Of a stretch of 31,260 bases of DNA, positions 17,440 through 25,412 are shown in pieces. The stretch is from assembly GCF_004359215.1 (NCBI RefSeq), contig NC_090615.1, positions 913,833 through 945,092 on the forward strand, given 5' to 3'. The position numbers and the translations under genes were made by a program. How positions within the stretch are numbered: position 1 is the first letter of the stretch; every line of letters begins with the position of its first letter. The DNA comes from Bremia lactucae (taxonomy: Eukaryota > Oomycota > Peronosporomycetes > Peronosporales > Peronosporaceae). Under the pieces are notes generated by a model that made no database searches, was not told the DNA's origin, and saw only the letters and a list, made by a program, of their open reading frames with translations.

Positions 17440-17666
17440 GCTACTTCCCGAAAGCTCAACAACAATGCGTACACCGGATGAGGATATGCAAACACAACGG
17501 AGACGTCAGACTTCAACATTAGTATCCTTCGCATTGACCTTAGGGCTACTGCGTGATGAGCAAGAGCTAAAAGGTTCGTTGCTCGATCGAGTCCCTCCCG
17601 CCTTCAATAAGAGTTACTCTCAAACAGGGTAGGTATACGAGGGTGGCGTAAGCCATTCACGAACAT
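17440..17666 (-). pseudogene. Integrase C-terminus and linker fragment
   Basis: Minus-strand sequence matching 28480-28640 of G1: TPMFVNGL-type words, then CGTATACCTACCC and AATGCGAAGGATACTAATG. It is the region between the integrase core and the chromodomain. The left joint is the palindrome at 17667-17699. Confidence 0.7.
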
Positions 17667-17699
17667 CGGTGTACGCTTTGTTGAACAAAGCGTACACCG
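17667..17699. repeat. 33-bp perfect palindrome at a fragment joint
   Basis: Sixteen-base arms 17667-17682 and 17684-17699 are exact reverse complements around one base. It lies exactly where RNase H-derived sequence meets integrase-derived sequence. Confidence 0.9.
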
Positions 17700-17844
17700 C
17701 GGCTTTAAGCTGTCTAGACTCGAATGCAATTACACGCTCTCGCCCATCATTATCTGTTTGTAACAGAGCACTGCCTACGTCTTGTAGTACCTTGAATGAC
17801 CCGCGATGAAAACATCGTGATTTCCATGAATGACACGGCTTCAA
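17700..17844 (-). pseudogene. RNase H fragment of a Gypsy element
   Basis: Minus-strand words VGSALLQTDNDGRERVIAFE and SRQLKAA correspond to the Gypsy RNase H block ALMQKDDDGVDRVISYQSRL at 3770-3830 but are clearly diverged, so this comes from another Gypsy family or subfamily. Confidence 0.65.
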
Positions 17845-17888
17845 AATGGTTCAATTTGGCTCGACTTTTAATAGCAATGGCACTTAGC

Positions 17889-18649
17889 GTCGGGAGCTGC
17901 TCCCACCAAACATAGACTTGATTATTGTAGTATATCTCGGCGGTTCCGCCAAGTTAATGCCCGAAGAGATCAACTTTGACATCTTCAGCCCACGGGAAGC
18001 CGCACGTCGCCTGTGAGAAGTTCACCGCACGGATAAACGAGCGTCCCCAGTCCTGAAATCCGGCGCCGAGTCCTTGATACAGTTCGGAGCCGTCAAACTT
18101 CCGGATCGCGAGCTTGCGATGACGCGCGTCCGGTACCCTTGCAGCACTGGCGCAGGTGCAGCAACCGGTGATTTCGCTGCCTGTTGTTGCATTGGTGCAT
18201 ACGCTTGCTGTGTGTATGCTTGTTGCATCGCCGGGGCCTGCTGCTGCTGCGGTGGCGGTATTCGCAAACCGAGCGGCTCGAGCAACGATTGTCTCATAAC
18301 CGGAGCTCGCAGACGTGGCCGCGGAGCTGTTGGCGGCTCAGGCGATCGTCTTGGCGGCATGAACCCGAGTGCTTCGCGGTTCATTGGTCCTCCACCAATC
18401 CCTCTGCCGAGAGCGGAGTCAAACAGTGCACTGTCGATGGCGCGTAGGCGCGCCATCGCGTAGGCGCGCGTTCTCATCGATTTGCATCTGCGACATCTCA
18501 GGTCGGTCCATGCGGCTCGTCATGCTCTCGAGATCAGTGAGAATCCGTGCGCTGATTTCCGAGGTCTCGCCCCTTTCGTGACCGTCGTCAGCGACCCGTG
18601 CTGCAGTGCTTGGCGTGTAGTTCGTCTCGGAGCCAGGCATTGGGCTCAT
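17889..18649 (-). pseudogene. Copia gag, N-terminal and central part
   Basis: It starts at ATG 18647-18649, which lies within the primer-binding site. N-terminal words MSPMPGSETNYTPST are followed by a coiled region, then GGPMNREALGFMPPRR and a Pro/Gln-rich segment. A 16-bp tandem duplication at 18441-18472 shifts the frame between QIDENARLR and AIDSALFDSA. Another shift near 18050 leads to the capsid words FIRAVNFSQATCGFPWAEDV and KVDLFGH, an in-frame TAA (17954-17956), then LGGTAEIYYNNQVYVWWEQL. The foreign block cuts it there. Gag forms the particle in which reverse transcription takes place. Confidence 0.88.
18441..18472. repeat. 16-bp tandem duplication in Copia gag
   Basis: CGCGTAGGCGCGCCAT at 18441-18456 is followed directly by a copy starting at 18457 (CGCGTAGGCGCGC, then it diverges). 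Sixteen bases are not a multiple of three, so it shifts the frame. Confidence 0.85.
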
Positions 18650-18653
18650 AACC
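18640..18653 (-). other. Copia primer-binding site
   Basis: On the minus strand GGTTATGAGCCCA follows the 5' LTR directly. It is complementary to the anticodon arm (TGGGCTCATAACC) of initiator methionine tRNA and closely resembles the Drosophila copia site GGTTATGGGCCCA. The first gag ATG lies inside it. Confidence 0.8.
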
Positions 18654-18902
18654 TATACGTTGTAAAAGGCAAATTAGATTCTGGCATTCACAGCTTATCT
18701 CTCTGCACTCGTACCATACGATCTTACAGGCACGCGATCCTTCCACGCGTCGCGATTGTTCGCACCACGCCGTTGCGACTGCTGCCGTACGTCGTCTACT
18801 TCTCCCGTTCCCGCTGCATACTGGAACTCAGTGTACCCGATAATGACCTGTCGCATCTTCAATGCAACTCTTGCGATTCACACAGAGCGACTTCTTCCAA
18901 CA
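18654..18902 (-). repeat. Copia 5' LTR
   Basis: 249 bp, same length as the 3' LTR and nearly identical. It is followed on the minus strand by the primer-binding site and on the plus side by the target duplication CATCA (18903-18907). Confidence 0.9.
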
Positions 18903-18995
18903 CATCACTGGTATGCTGACAAGTCACTTATGTTATACCTCATCTGACTCGCTTTTATCCCTCTTCCAGGCCAAATCTCTAGGTTAGACCCTAAG
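18903..18995 (+). pseudogene. Decayed gene copy A2, right part
   Basis: Continues A2 after the Copia element: CTGGTATGCTGACAAG, then TTATGTTATACCTCATCTGA and CTCTTCCAGGCC, ending CCCTAAG at the G1 LTR. It matches A1 (9460-9540, opposite strand). The candidate intron donor is GC here instead of GT. Confidence 0.75.
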
Positions 18996-19132
18996 TGTAA
19001 CGGGGTGTATCGTTACATGAAATTAACACTTAAAAGGTTGTTAAATAATATATTATCTAAAAGGTAGATAATATCTGGAGGATATTACTTTATATAGTAA
19101 TGTCCTGAATTCTTATCCATAAATAGGTATAG
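18996..19132 (+). repeat. G1 LTR copy 2, start only
   Basis: TGTAACGGGGTGTATCGTTA and the following 115 bp match the other G1 LTRs. It runs into an assembly gap of 100 N, so the rest is unseen. It interrupts A2 after CCCTAAG. Confidence 0.9.
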
Positions 19133-19232
19133 NNNNNNNNNNNNNNNNNNNNNNNNNNNNNNNNNNNNNNNNNNNNNNNNNNNNNNNNNNNNNNNNNNNN
19201 NNNNNNNNNNNNNNNNNNNNNNNNNNNNNNNN
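19133..19232. other. Assembly gap (100 N)
   Basis: A run of exactly 100 N, the usual placeholder for a gap of unknown length. It falls inside the G1 element between its 5' LTR and gag, so LTR end, primer site and gag start are missing. Confidence 0.99.
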
Positions 19233-19647
19233 AGCTTTGGCATATTCTGTTTAGCCGAACGTGCCAACTCTTAAGCTTAACGGCTCAAGCTTCACGACCC
19301 GTTGGTTTTTAAGTCGTATTTGAGCCGCACGTGCCGAATTCAGGGCTCGAGCCGAGCTGGTGGATTTGAAGCAGGGCAGGCGTGACATTCACGCTTATGT
19401 CTAGCATACACGATACCTAGTCAGTTGTATCGTGAGTCTTCTAGTTGACGAACAAGCACAGGTAACTGTGTTTATAAAGGGTAGATAGTACTGACAAGAC
19501 TCACCTGTTCCGGATAGAACTAGTGACGCAAGGTCAAGTGGTCTCTGTAGCGGAACAGGAGGACTTCAGTTTGAATCAGGCTTTTGTCCAAGCTAGAACT
19601 TTTCGTCCTCCGAGACGACAAGAAAACGGACGTCCAGAATCTATGGA
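19233..19647 (+). pseudogene. G1-type gag fragment, 5' of the nested G2
   Basis: Gag words of the G1 type in several frames: LAERAN and FKSYLSR-like capsid pieces, HAYV, TVFIKG, KTHLFRIELVTQGQV, then VAEQEDFSLNQAF and FRPPRRQENGRPESMDL. It corresponds to 5740-6170 of copy 1 but is more diverged. It is cut at 19647 by the G2 LTR; the matching gag end resumes at 25047. Confidence 0.8.
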
Positions 19648-20113
19648 TCTAACGGGCTAAAGTTGCCATACGTAACACAAACTCGTTAATTACACTAAGT
19701 GTACATAACGAAATGTGCAACTACTTAATGTGTAGTCCTTAGGCCTGGCACTGACCCTTATGTATGTGATGCACATAGGTGCATTCACATTGAAAGGATG
19801 ACAGCTAGCGTCATCCGTGATCCGACGCATTCTGAATAATACGCCTGCAATGTAGGGGTGCACTTCTACAGAGGTGGCATCCATTGATTGGATAAAAGTC
19901 TTTATATTGAGTTTATCAAATATAAATTAGCCTTAAAAATACTTCCAATTAACAAATGTGCTCGTAAAGTCGCATTACCGCTTCCGTGACGACACTTTTC
20001 CTAGAATACTTAGTTCGTTTAATGAGGTCGCTTGGGCGCCCACCAGCTAACTCACTGTTCTCAAAAGGTGTGTGCTAGTAGTGCGTGGCAGCTTTAAGTA
20101 GCGCTAACCTACA
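19648..20113 (+). repeat. G2 5' LTR
   Basis: Starts TCTAACGGGCTAAAGTTGCC (TGT in other copies) and ends CCTACA. It shares TGCATTCACATTG, GACAGCTAGCGTCATCCGT and GATTGGATAAA blocks with the 3' LTR. Clear divergence from the 3' LTR indicates an older insertion than the Copia. Confidence 0.85.
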
Positions 20114-20115
20114 CT

Positions 20116-20133
20116 TGGTATCACTAGAAGTCC
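20116..20133 (+). other. G2 primer-binding site
   Basis: TGGTATCA follows the LTR end after two bases. TGGTATCA is the classic start of sites complementary to the 3' end of initiator methionine tRNA; the rest departs from the classic TGGTATCAGAGC. Confidence 0.65.
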
Positions 20134-20149
20134 TTCCCACGATCCGTCT

Positions 20150-21240
20150 CTCAAAGCGTGTCAGTATGGATGAGCATTAATGTCGATTTGGTTCAATTCC
20201 CCCACCTCTCCGAACACCTTCGGGAGATTGCAGAGCACTTGGCGCACGACTTGGTGAGGAAGCCCTGGCCAGGCTCTTAGGCAGTCCTCCTAGGCAAAAT
20301 GTTGCTCAGTTGAAGCATTTTGTGGCTTTCGTGCTCGGACAGCGTAGAGCCGCGTCCGACGTACAAAGTAATGCTCCGATAGGGTTCGCCACTAAGATTC
20401 AGGATGATCTGAGGTGTAAGCAGGCTCGGAGGGAGACTTTAAACAGGACTGTTGAGATGCTCTCCACTTGGCGGCATCAGCCGAGGCCCATTCAGATGGA
20501 CCCGCCCAAGTTGGATGGAACTGCAGCACACAAGATTGTCCACTGGCTGTTGGCCGTAAGCAATGCGGTGTGGTGCCGCTCATCGAGGACGACATCTAGG
20601 TGGTGGCGTGCACCATGTTGCATTTGCGTGGTAAGGCCTTTGAAATAGCTTACTCGGCGCTTATAACGGACGTTAAAGCTTTCCACTTCATGGGCAATCT
20701 TTAAGACAAGGATTCGCGCCGTGTATCAGCCGCTGAACAAGAAAGTGTTGCTTCAGGCGCACTTCTTGGAGCGCGATAGGTGAAACAATCCTGCAAGAAT
20801 GTGTGCAGGAGATGCGCTCGCTACCGGAGTCGAATAGCGTGGACCCGATACCGGACCACAAAAGGTACCCACGTTTATGAACAGACTTCGGCACGGCCCA
20901 TCACGACAGGCCCTTTTTAGTGCCGTCGACGATGGAAGAGACAATCCGAATTGCCATGGTTGAGGAGCAATCCTCCAACAGTGCCTCGGCGACAGCTTGG
21001 TATAAGCCGTTGGCCGAGAGGTCGGATGCCACTTCAATGAGGTAAGGCAATGTAAACTTAGTCTGCTACAAGTGCGGAAGCACGGCCATAAAATGGTTCG
21101 CTGCTATGCCAGCGTCCTATGACGCCTAGCTAGAGGAGTCCCTACCCGAAGGGTGATTGCAAGAGCCAGGGTACAAGATGCGTGAGTTCTGCATCAACCG
21201 ATAGGTGTTCAGGAAAGTGCAGGAGTGCATTTTGGGCGGG
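20150..21240 (+). pseudogene. G2 gag copy 2
   Basis: The N-terminal part has words GEEALARLLGSPPRQNVAQL and KHFVAFVLGQRRAASDVQ. The capsid reads IQMDPPKLDGTAAHKIVHWL, then shifts near 20560 to TMLHLRGKAFEIAYSALIT. The region 20740-21030 matches copy 1, and the nucleocapsid reads VCYKCGK with a lost base before HGHKMVRCYA near 21060-21115, so the zinc knuckle is frame-broken. It covers more of gag than copy 1. Confidence 0.8.
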
Positions 21241-22180
21241 ATGCCCTGCTGACGCGGATGTTACACCTAAGTTCAGAGTTATCGAAAATGTTTTAGCAAA
21301 GTCTTAAGGTCTCGAATTCGGACCTCAACCCTGCTTCTCTAGAGCTTTGGTGCGAGTACGATGTGATGACCCTTCCCTAGGATCCGAATGCATACAAAAT
21401 TTTGTGAAATCCGCGGCTCTAAAGCAGAAACCGGCGATGTGTGAGTCGCTTTGCCAGTATGGCAAGCGAGTAGATGCAACTGTTCAATTAGATCAGCACG
21501 CTTGCAAAATCTGAGGAGTTGTAAATGAACTCGTCTTCAGCTTTAGTAACTTCTCTTGTAAGGAAAAGTTCACAGTGCTAGGTATGAGAGTCCGTACGAC
21601 CTCATCCTAGGCATGCCAAAGTTGGCAAGGACCAGCTACGGATAGACCGACGTACACAAAGCAGTTGCTAACTCTACGCATTACACCGAAAAGGATGTGC
21701 CTCTGCAAAAGGCGTATGCAACTGATGTCGTGTAAAACATAGTTGAGGGCGCGTTGACGGAATGTCAACCGTCACCAAGGCCTACCCGGCTCGGAAAGAC
21801 TGGGTAGTGAAAAGGACGATGACAAGTAGTCATGCATCCAATTGTCCTGCATAGAGCCGAGAGCCTGTGCCAGTAATAGCGTGCTGACAAAAATTCACGC
21901 GTCACAAGAGCCGGTTCAGAGCCTAGAGCCCGGTGTGGTTTGAAGGGATGCGTCAGCCACAAGAACAACAGCACTGGCTTCCCAGTCAAAGGTCGTGGTG
22001 ACTCAAAAACGAGTACCTACAATAGAGGACGAGTCAAAACGAGTAGCCTTTGGACCGGTCCCGGTCAAGGAGGACGGGGCTTCGAATGAGGTGTCCGAGG
22101 ACGCCAAAGACGAAATGGCGGAGGCATCCTCAGTTGAGGTGCTCCAGCACGTCTTAAGTTTACCGAGGAGATTGTGAAAC
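21241..22180 (+). pseudogene. G2 protease and linker copy 2
   Basis: Aligned with 1544-2383. The active-site Asp-Ser-Gly is lost: where copy 1 has GTGGATTCGGGTGCA, this copy has a deletion and reads AGGATCCGAATGCA (near 21379-21395). The equivalent of the copy-1 TAG is CAG here. The linker repeats are present but carry stops. The end, with VKEDGASNEVSEDAKDEMAE, is open at 21995-22177. Confidence 0.75.
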
Positions 22181-23260
22181 TCTCGTAGATGTCGTGTGAT
22201 CTATTCCTATCCGAGGTAAAGGAAGGAAAAATCCACGAAGTAGTCGCACCGGTACCAGAAGAAATTTTGGTATACTATTGTTCATCGCTCTCATTGGACG
22301 AGAGCGTCTTACGACTGGCAATAAGAAACGATTCGATGCTCAAGGTTAGGATGCTTTAGGAGACAGTCCGTTCTTTGAACTTCTGTGAATACATCGCGAT
22401 GTATTTTCAGAAGAAGTGCCGAGCCGCCTACCAGCAGATAGAAGCACCGGGCACGAAATCGATTTGGAACCTGGCACCAAGAATTGTGTGACCAGGCAAT
22501 GGCCGTTGCCGAAAGAGCAAGTCGATTATATCGACGAGTTCTTCGACAAACGAGCCAAGGCGGGACATGTGCGTGAGAGCAAATCACGTCACTGCAGCAA
22601 GACCTTTTGTGAGCGTAAAGTCACAGGTGGATGGTGCATGGTGCACGTTTACAGTAAGTTGAGCACGGCCACAATTCTGGTGCAAACGCCAATCTCACTA
22701 AAGATGTTCAGTTGAACTCCATGGGAAAGTCGACTATCTTTTTAGCGTTGAATTTGAAAGATGGTCATAATCAGGTCCTCATGCGAAAGGCTGTAAGCAA
22801 CACAAGTGGTATGCGTCAGAATGGCTCACGTGTTGCGTCAGCAACGTGCCTACGCGCCCCATTACTTTGACGAAGAATTCGTTCATAAGTACACCGAGGA
22901 CGGGCAAGCGAAATTGGTTCGCACGTCATCGCGATGCTGTGTTGCAGACTCTGGAGGACGCCTAATTGTGCTTCAACTTGGAAAAATGCTTTGTAGGTAC
23001 ACATGGTGCACGAGCAGACCCAGACAAGTTAAAATGTGTAAAAGAATGGCTTATCCCACAACACGTGAACGATTTGTGTCAGTTCCTAGAGCTCAGTAGT
23101 TACTTGCGAAAGTATAGCAAGAATAATGCGGAGCGAACTTACTCCTTGTCTGACCTCCTCGAAAAGGACGCAAAATGAGTTTGCTCATAGAAACTAGTAG
23201 ATGCGCTTACACCATTGAAGCAATCTATTGTTGTGGCACCGTTCTTGGCATTGCCAGACG
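22181..23260 (+). pseudogene. G2 reverse transcriptase copy 2
   Basis: The N-terminal block is better kept than in copy 1: STGHEIDLEPGTKNC, QWPLPKEQVDYIDEFFDKRA and KAGHVRESKSRHCSKTFCER in one frame (22416-22715). The first catalytic Asp region reads LNLKDGHNQVLM (Asp changed to Asn in the ALD position), with a deletion of about 70 bp after it. The catalytic box is HYFDEEFVH: the second Asp is Glu (GAA 22872-22874). The connection words LRKYSKNNAE follow. Confidence 0.8.
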
Positions 23261-23680
23261 TGGATAAGCCCTTTAGCGTTGTCTGCGATGCAAGTAGTTT
23301 TGCAATCGGCGGCGCGCTCATGCAAAAAGATGACGACGGCATTAGCCGTATTATCTCTTATCAATCCGAAATTAAATTACCCCGTGCATGACAAATAGCT
23401 ACTTTCAGTAAAGTATGCTTTGTCAAGTTTCGTTTGCACCTATTAGGCACTGAAACATTTGTGGTTTATACAGATCACGCATCACTGTGGACCGCAATAA
23501 ACCTACCGCACCTCTCGCCTAGAATGACAACATGGCTTACATTCTTCTCTGAATTTAATTTTATGTTGAATACAAGCCTTGTAAGTCGAATGTTTTGGCT
23601 GACGCGTTGTCGCGCAGGCTAGGCTTCGACGTAAGACACCAGGATAGTGTGTCTCGTGCTACGAAGTACTATTAAACAAT
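23200..23680 (+). pseudogene. G2 RNase H copy 2
   Basis: FSVVCDASSFAIGGALMQKD in frame near 23270-23330, then VHDK and TAG (23396-23398) where copy 1 has Glu. HLLGTETFVVYTDHASLWTA is open at 23434-23500, and DALSRRL-type words follow near 23600. The RNase H acidic residues are visible but the frame is broken. After about 23680 the sequence departs from copy 1. Confidence 0.75.
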
Positions 23681-23734
23681 GCTCCCCTACCAAGAACTGC
23701 AGTTTTTGTTCTACCTGGAGGTATCACGAAATAA

Positions 23735-24079
23735 TTGCCACGTTTCATCGGGCCGTTTACAGTGGTTAAGGAGGTTGAAGACCTTCATTATCAGCTCACA
23801 CGCCCGCCGTATATGAAGACGCACCCCGTCTTTTGCGTTTGTTGTCTGAAACGGTATGTAGATCCAGAAGACATCAAATACCTTTATTCTTCTAAGAAGA
23901 CCAATATTGACGCCGACTGTGAGTCGAGCGTTGGGCGGGTGAAGGATGCGAGGATGGTAAAAGACTTCAAGTTGAATTATTTTGCAGCCGCGATATGGGC
24001 TGGAAGAGCGAGGGAAATCGCGCGCGTAACGCGTATCTGTCAGCAAAAGCTTCTCCAAAAGGTCCAGCGGAACTTTTAG
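23735..24079 (+). pseudogene. G2 integrase C-terminus only
   Basis: PRFIGPFTVVKEVEDLHYQL and the MKTHPVFCVCCLKRYVD words are the GPY/F-type integrase C-terminal domain (usual form: HPVFYVGRLK). The zinc-binding domain and DDE core, present in copy 1 at 4400-4782, are missing between 23680 and 23735, so this copy has lost about 1 kb. The tail to TAG 24077-24079 has no recognised chromodomain, unlike G1. Confidence 0.75.
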
Positions 24080-24264
24080 CCTTTGGGTAACTGGCGATCT
24101 TTCGAGTGAACATCTCGAATATCCAAACGCAGTTGCGATGCTTGGCTTTCGAGATCCCCAATCCGTCTTTCAGCAGCGCTCAGTGCCTGCGACGGAACGG
24201 AAGCGGGAGTGGCTTTCGCGAGTATGTGGGCGAAATCTTCGCTCTTATCAGGCACCGCCTGCAC
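24076..24264 (-). CDS. Small antisense ORF with coiled-coil-like sequence
   Basis: Minus-strand frame of 62 residues containing SEDFAHILAKATPASVPSQA and ERRIGDLESQASQLRLDIRD. The heptad-like spacing of hydrophobic residues suggests a coiled coil. It lies 3' of the G2 pol in antisense direction. The sense frame is also open here, so the strand is uncertain. It could be captured sequence, an antisense gene of the element, or chance. Confidence 0.25.
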   Translation of the reverse strand: MQAVPDKSEDFAHILAKATPASVPSQALSAAERRIGDLESQASQLRLDIRDVHSKDRQLPKG

Positions 24265-24515
24265 TGATGGATGCTGCTTAGAACAAATACCTCCTTGTTA
24301 AAAGGTTAATTGTTCATCGCTCCGTCCAGTAAAAACTTCAACCTCTCGTCCCATGAAGACTTTTTAGATTGCATGTCGCGCGCCGTGTGATGTTACACTA
24401 AAGCTGAAGACACTGGTTGCTGAGAGTGGTTAAGAAGACTAAAAGCAGCGCATTTAGCAACCCGCTGTCCTTCGTTCCTCCCGTTGACGATTTTACAAAT
24501 GTAAAATTAGCTCTT
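24265..24515. other. G2 3' untranslated region
   Basis: 250 bp between the small ORF and the polypurine tract. No coding or known repeat seen; A/C-rich and Lys/Pro-like fragments only. Confidence 0.4.
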
Positions 24516-24527
24516 AAGGGGGAGGGG
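24516..24527 (+). other. G2 polypurine tract
   Basis: AAGGGGGAGGGG, six bases before the TGTAAC start of the 3' LTR (24534). Confidence 0.8.
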
Positions 24528-24533
24528 TGATGG

Positions 24534-25041
24534 TGTAACAAGCTAAAGTTGTCCACAAAACCGCTATGTTCATAAATAGTACTTAACGGGATGGTCAACT
24601 GCTGCATGTGAAGTACTTAAACCTGCCACTCGGGTGTGGTTTACATAGTGACCCAAACTTGTATGAGATGCACACAGGTGCATTCACATTGGAAGGGATG
24701 ACAGCTAGCGTCATCCGTAATCCGAATTAAATGAATAATACGCTCGTAGGGGTGCACATCTACAGAGGTGGCATCCATTGATTGGATAAATGGTTCTTAT
24801 ACTCATTTTATTCACATATAAATCAGTCTTAAAACTACTTTCTCCTAAACAAGTGTGCAAGTGAAGCTGGATTACACCTCCGTGACGATACTTGCCCTTA
24901 GGTACTTAATTTGTTGGGTGAGATCGCTTAGGCACTCACCAACTACCTCACTGCACGTGAGTAAATACGGTCTCAACATTGCTCACTGTGCTTGAAGGTA
25001 TGCTTAAGTATAATGTGACGTTTTAGTAGAGCCCGCCTACA
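24534..25041 (+). repeat. G2 3' LTR
   Basis: Starts TGTAACAAGCTAAAGTTG and ends CGCCTACA. It is 508 bp, about 40 bp longer than the 5' LTR. It is followed at once by G1 gag sequence. Confidence 0.85.
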
Positions 25042-25412
25042 ATATACCTTTCGTGTGGGGAGAGCGAGAAACCTCGCTCTTCAAGTCACAAACGATTGCA
25101 TAATGCGATCGTTGTCAAAACACGGGCCACTACGCCTATAAGTGTAGTGCCCCACGCCCAGTGCCAAGAATACTGAGCGAAAAGATCGATTTCCCGCTAG
25201 GAACTGCGAGGACGCGGATCCGACGCTGTTGCGAAATCGCAACGGCGTGGCGGATCGATAAAAAACAGCCGAAGTCTGTAGGTGCAGAGCGCCATACTGA
25301 CCCAGCAGCGTCAAAGGAGTTTGCAGGGCTTTTGACGAAGGAAGTTTCTCACACACAGGCATTGTGTGTAATTTCCCTAGGTAAGGTCAACCTTGTCGCC
25401 TCAAAAATTTAA
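25042..25412 (+). pseudogene. G1 gag end (after nested G2)
   Basis: Resumes G1 gag at ACCTTT and GAGCGAGAAACCTCGCT. An in-frame TAA at 25101-25103 precedes a complete CCHC zinc knuckle CDRCQNTGHYAYKC (25104-25145), unlike copy 1, where the second Cys is Tyr. The tail (IDFPLGTARTRIRRC and onward) leads into the protease. A basic stretch with RIRRC and KKQPKS follows. Confidence 0.8.

Larger units (their letters stand above)
16310..17890. mobile_element. Scrambled Gypsy-derived block inside the Copia gag
   Basis: The Copia gag stops at WWEQLPTL (about 17890) and resumes at DHIMERMYQAF (about 16288). Between are pieces of Gypsy elements in mixed order and orientation: a plus-strand integrase C-terminal piece (KFIGPFRVLHRRGS, near 16597), minus-strand gag-1 and gag-2 words fused, a minus-strand LTR-like end (16840-16959), a 50-bp perfect hairpin (17067-17181), a minus-strand chromodomain (17180-17436), a short plus-strand RT piece (17284-17345), minus-strand integrase C-terminus and linker (17440-17666), a palindromic joint (17667-17699) and a minus-strand RNase H piece (17700-17844). 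No clean target duplication was found. Confidence 0.75.
12312..18902 (-). mobile_element. Full-length Ty1/Copia element, 6.6 kb
   Basis: Minus-strand Copia-order element (gag, protease, integrase, RT, RNase H). LTRs of 249 bp lie at 12312-12560 and 18654-18902 and are very similar. A 5-bp target duplication CATCA lies at 12307-12311 and 18903-18907. On the minus strand the LTR begins TGTTG, as in Drosophila copia. A GAGGAGGAG polypurine tract precedes the 3' LTR and an internal-tRNA primer site follows the 5' LTR. The insertion target is a copy of gene A; the other copy (A1) gives the empty site with CATTA. Of the total, about 1.6 kb (16310-17890) is a foreign Gypsy-derived block. The gag-pol frame has at least six breaks. 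Confidence 0.92.
19648..25041 (+). mobile_element. Full-length G2 Gypsy element, nested in G1 gag
   Basis: 5.4 kb with LTRs at 19648-20113 and 24534-25041, a primer site at 20116, a polypurine tract at 24516-24527, and gag, protease, RT, RNase H and integrase C-terminus between. The integrase zinc-binding and catalytic domains are deleted. The flanks are the two halves of a G1 gag: ATGGA on the left and ATATACCTTT on the right, where intact gag reads ATGGACCTTT. The two 5-bp flanks (ATGGA/ATATA) are probably a decayed target duplication. Frames are broken throughout. Confidence 0.85.

Noticed and set aside
18074..18463. 129-residue plus-strand Cys/Gly-rich frame
   Set aside because: Reverse reading of the Pro/Gln-rich Copia gag; the low complexity explains it.
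19085..19267. Short frame across the N run
   Set aside because: It exists only because the gap has no stops.
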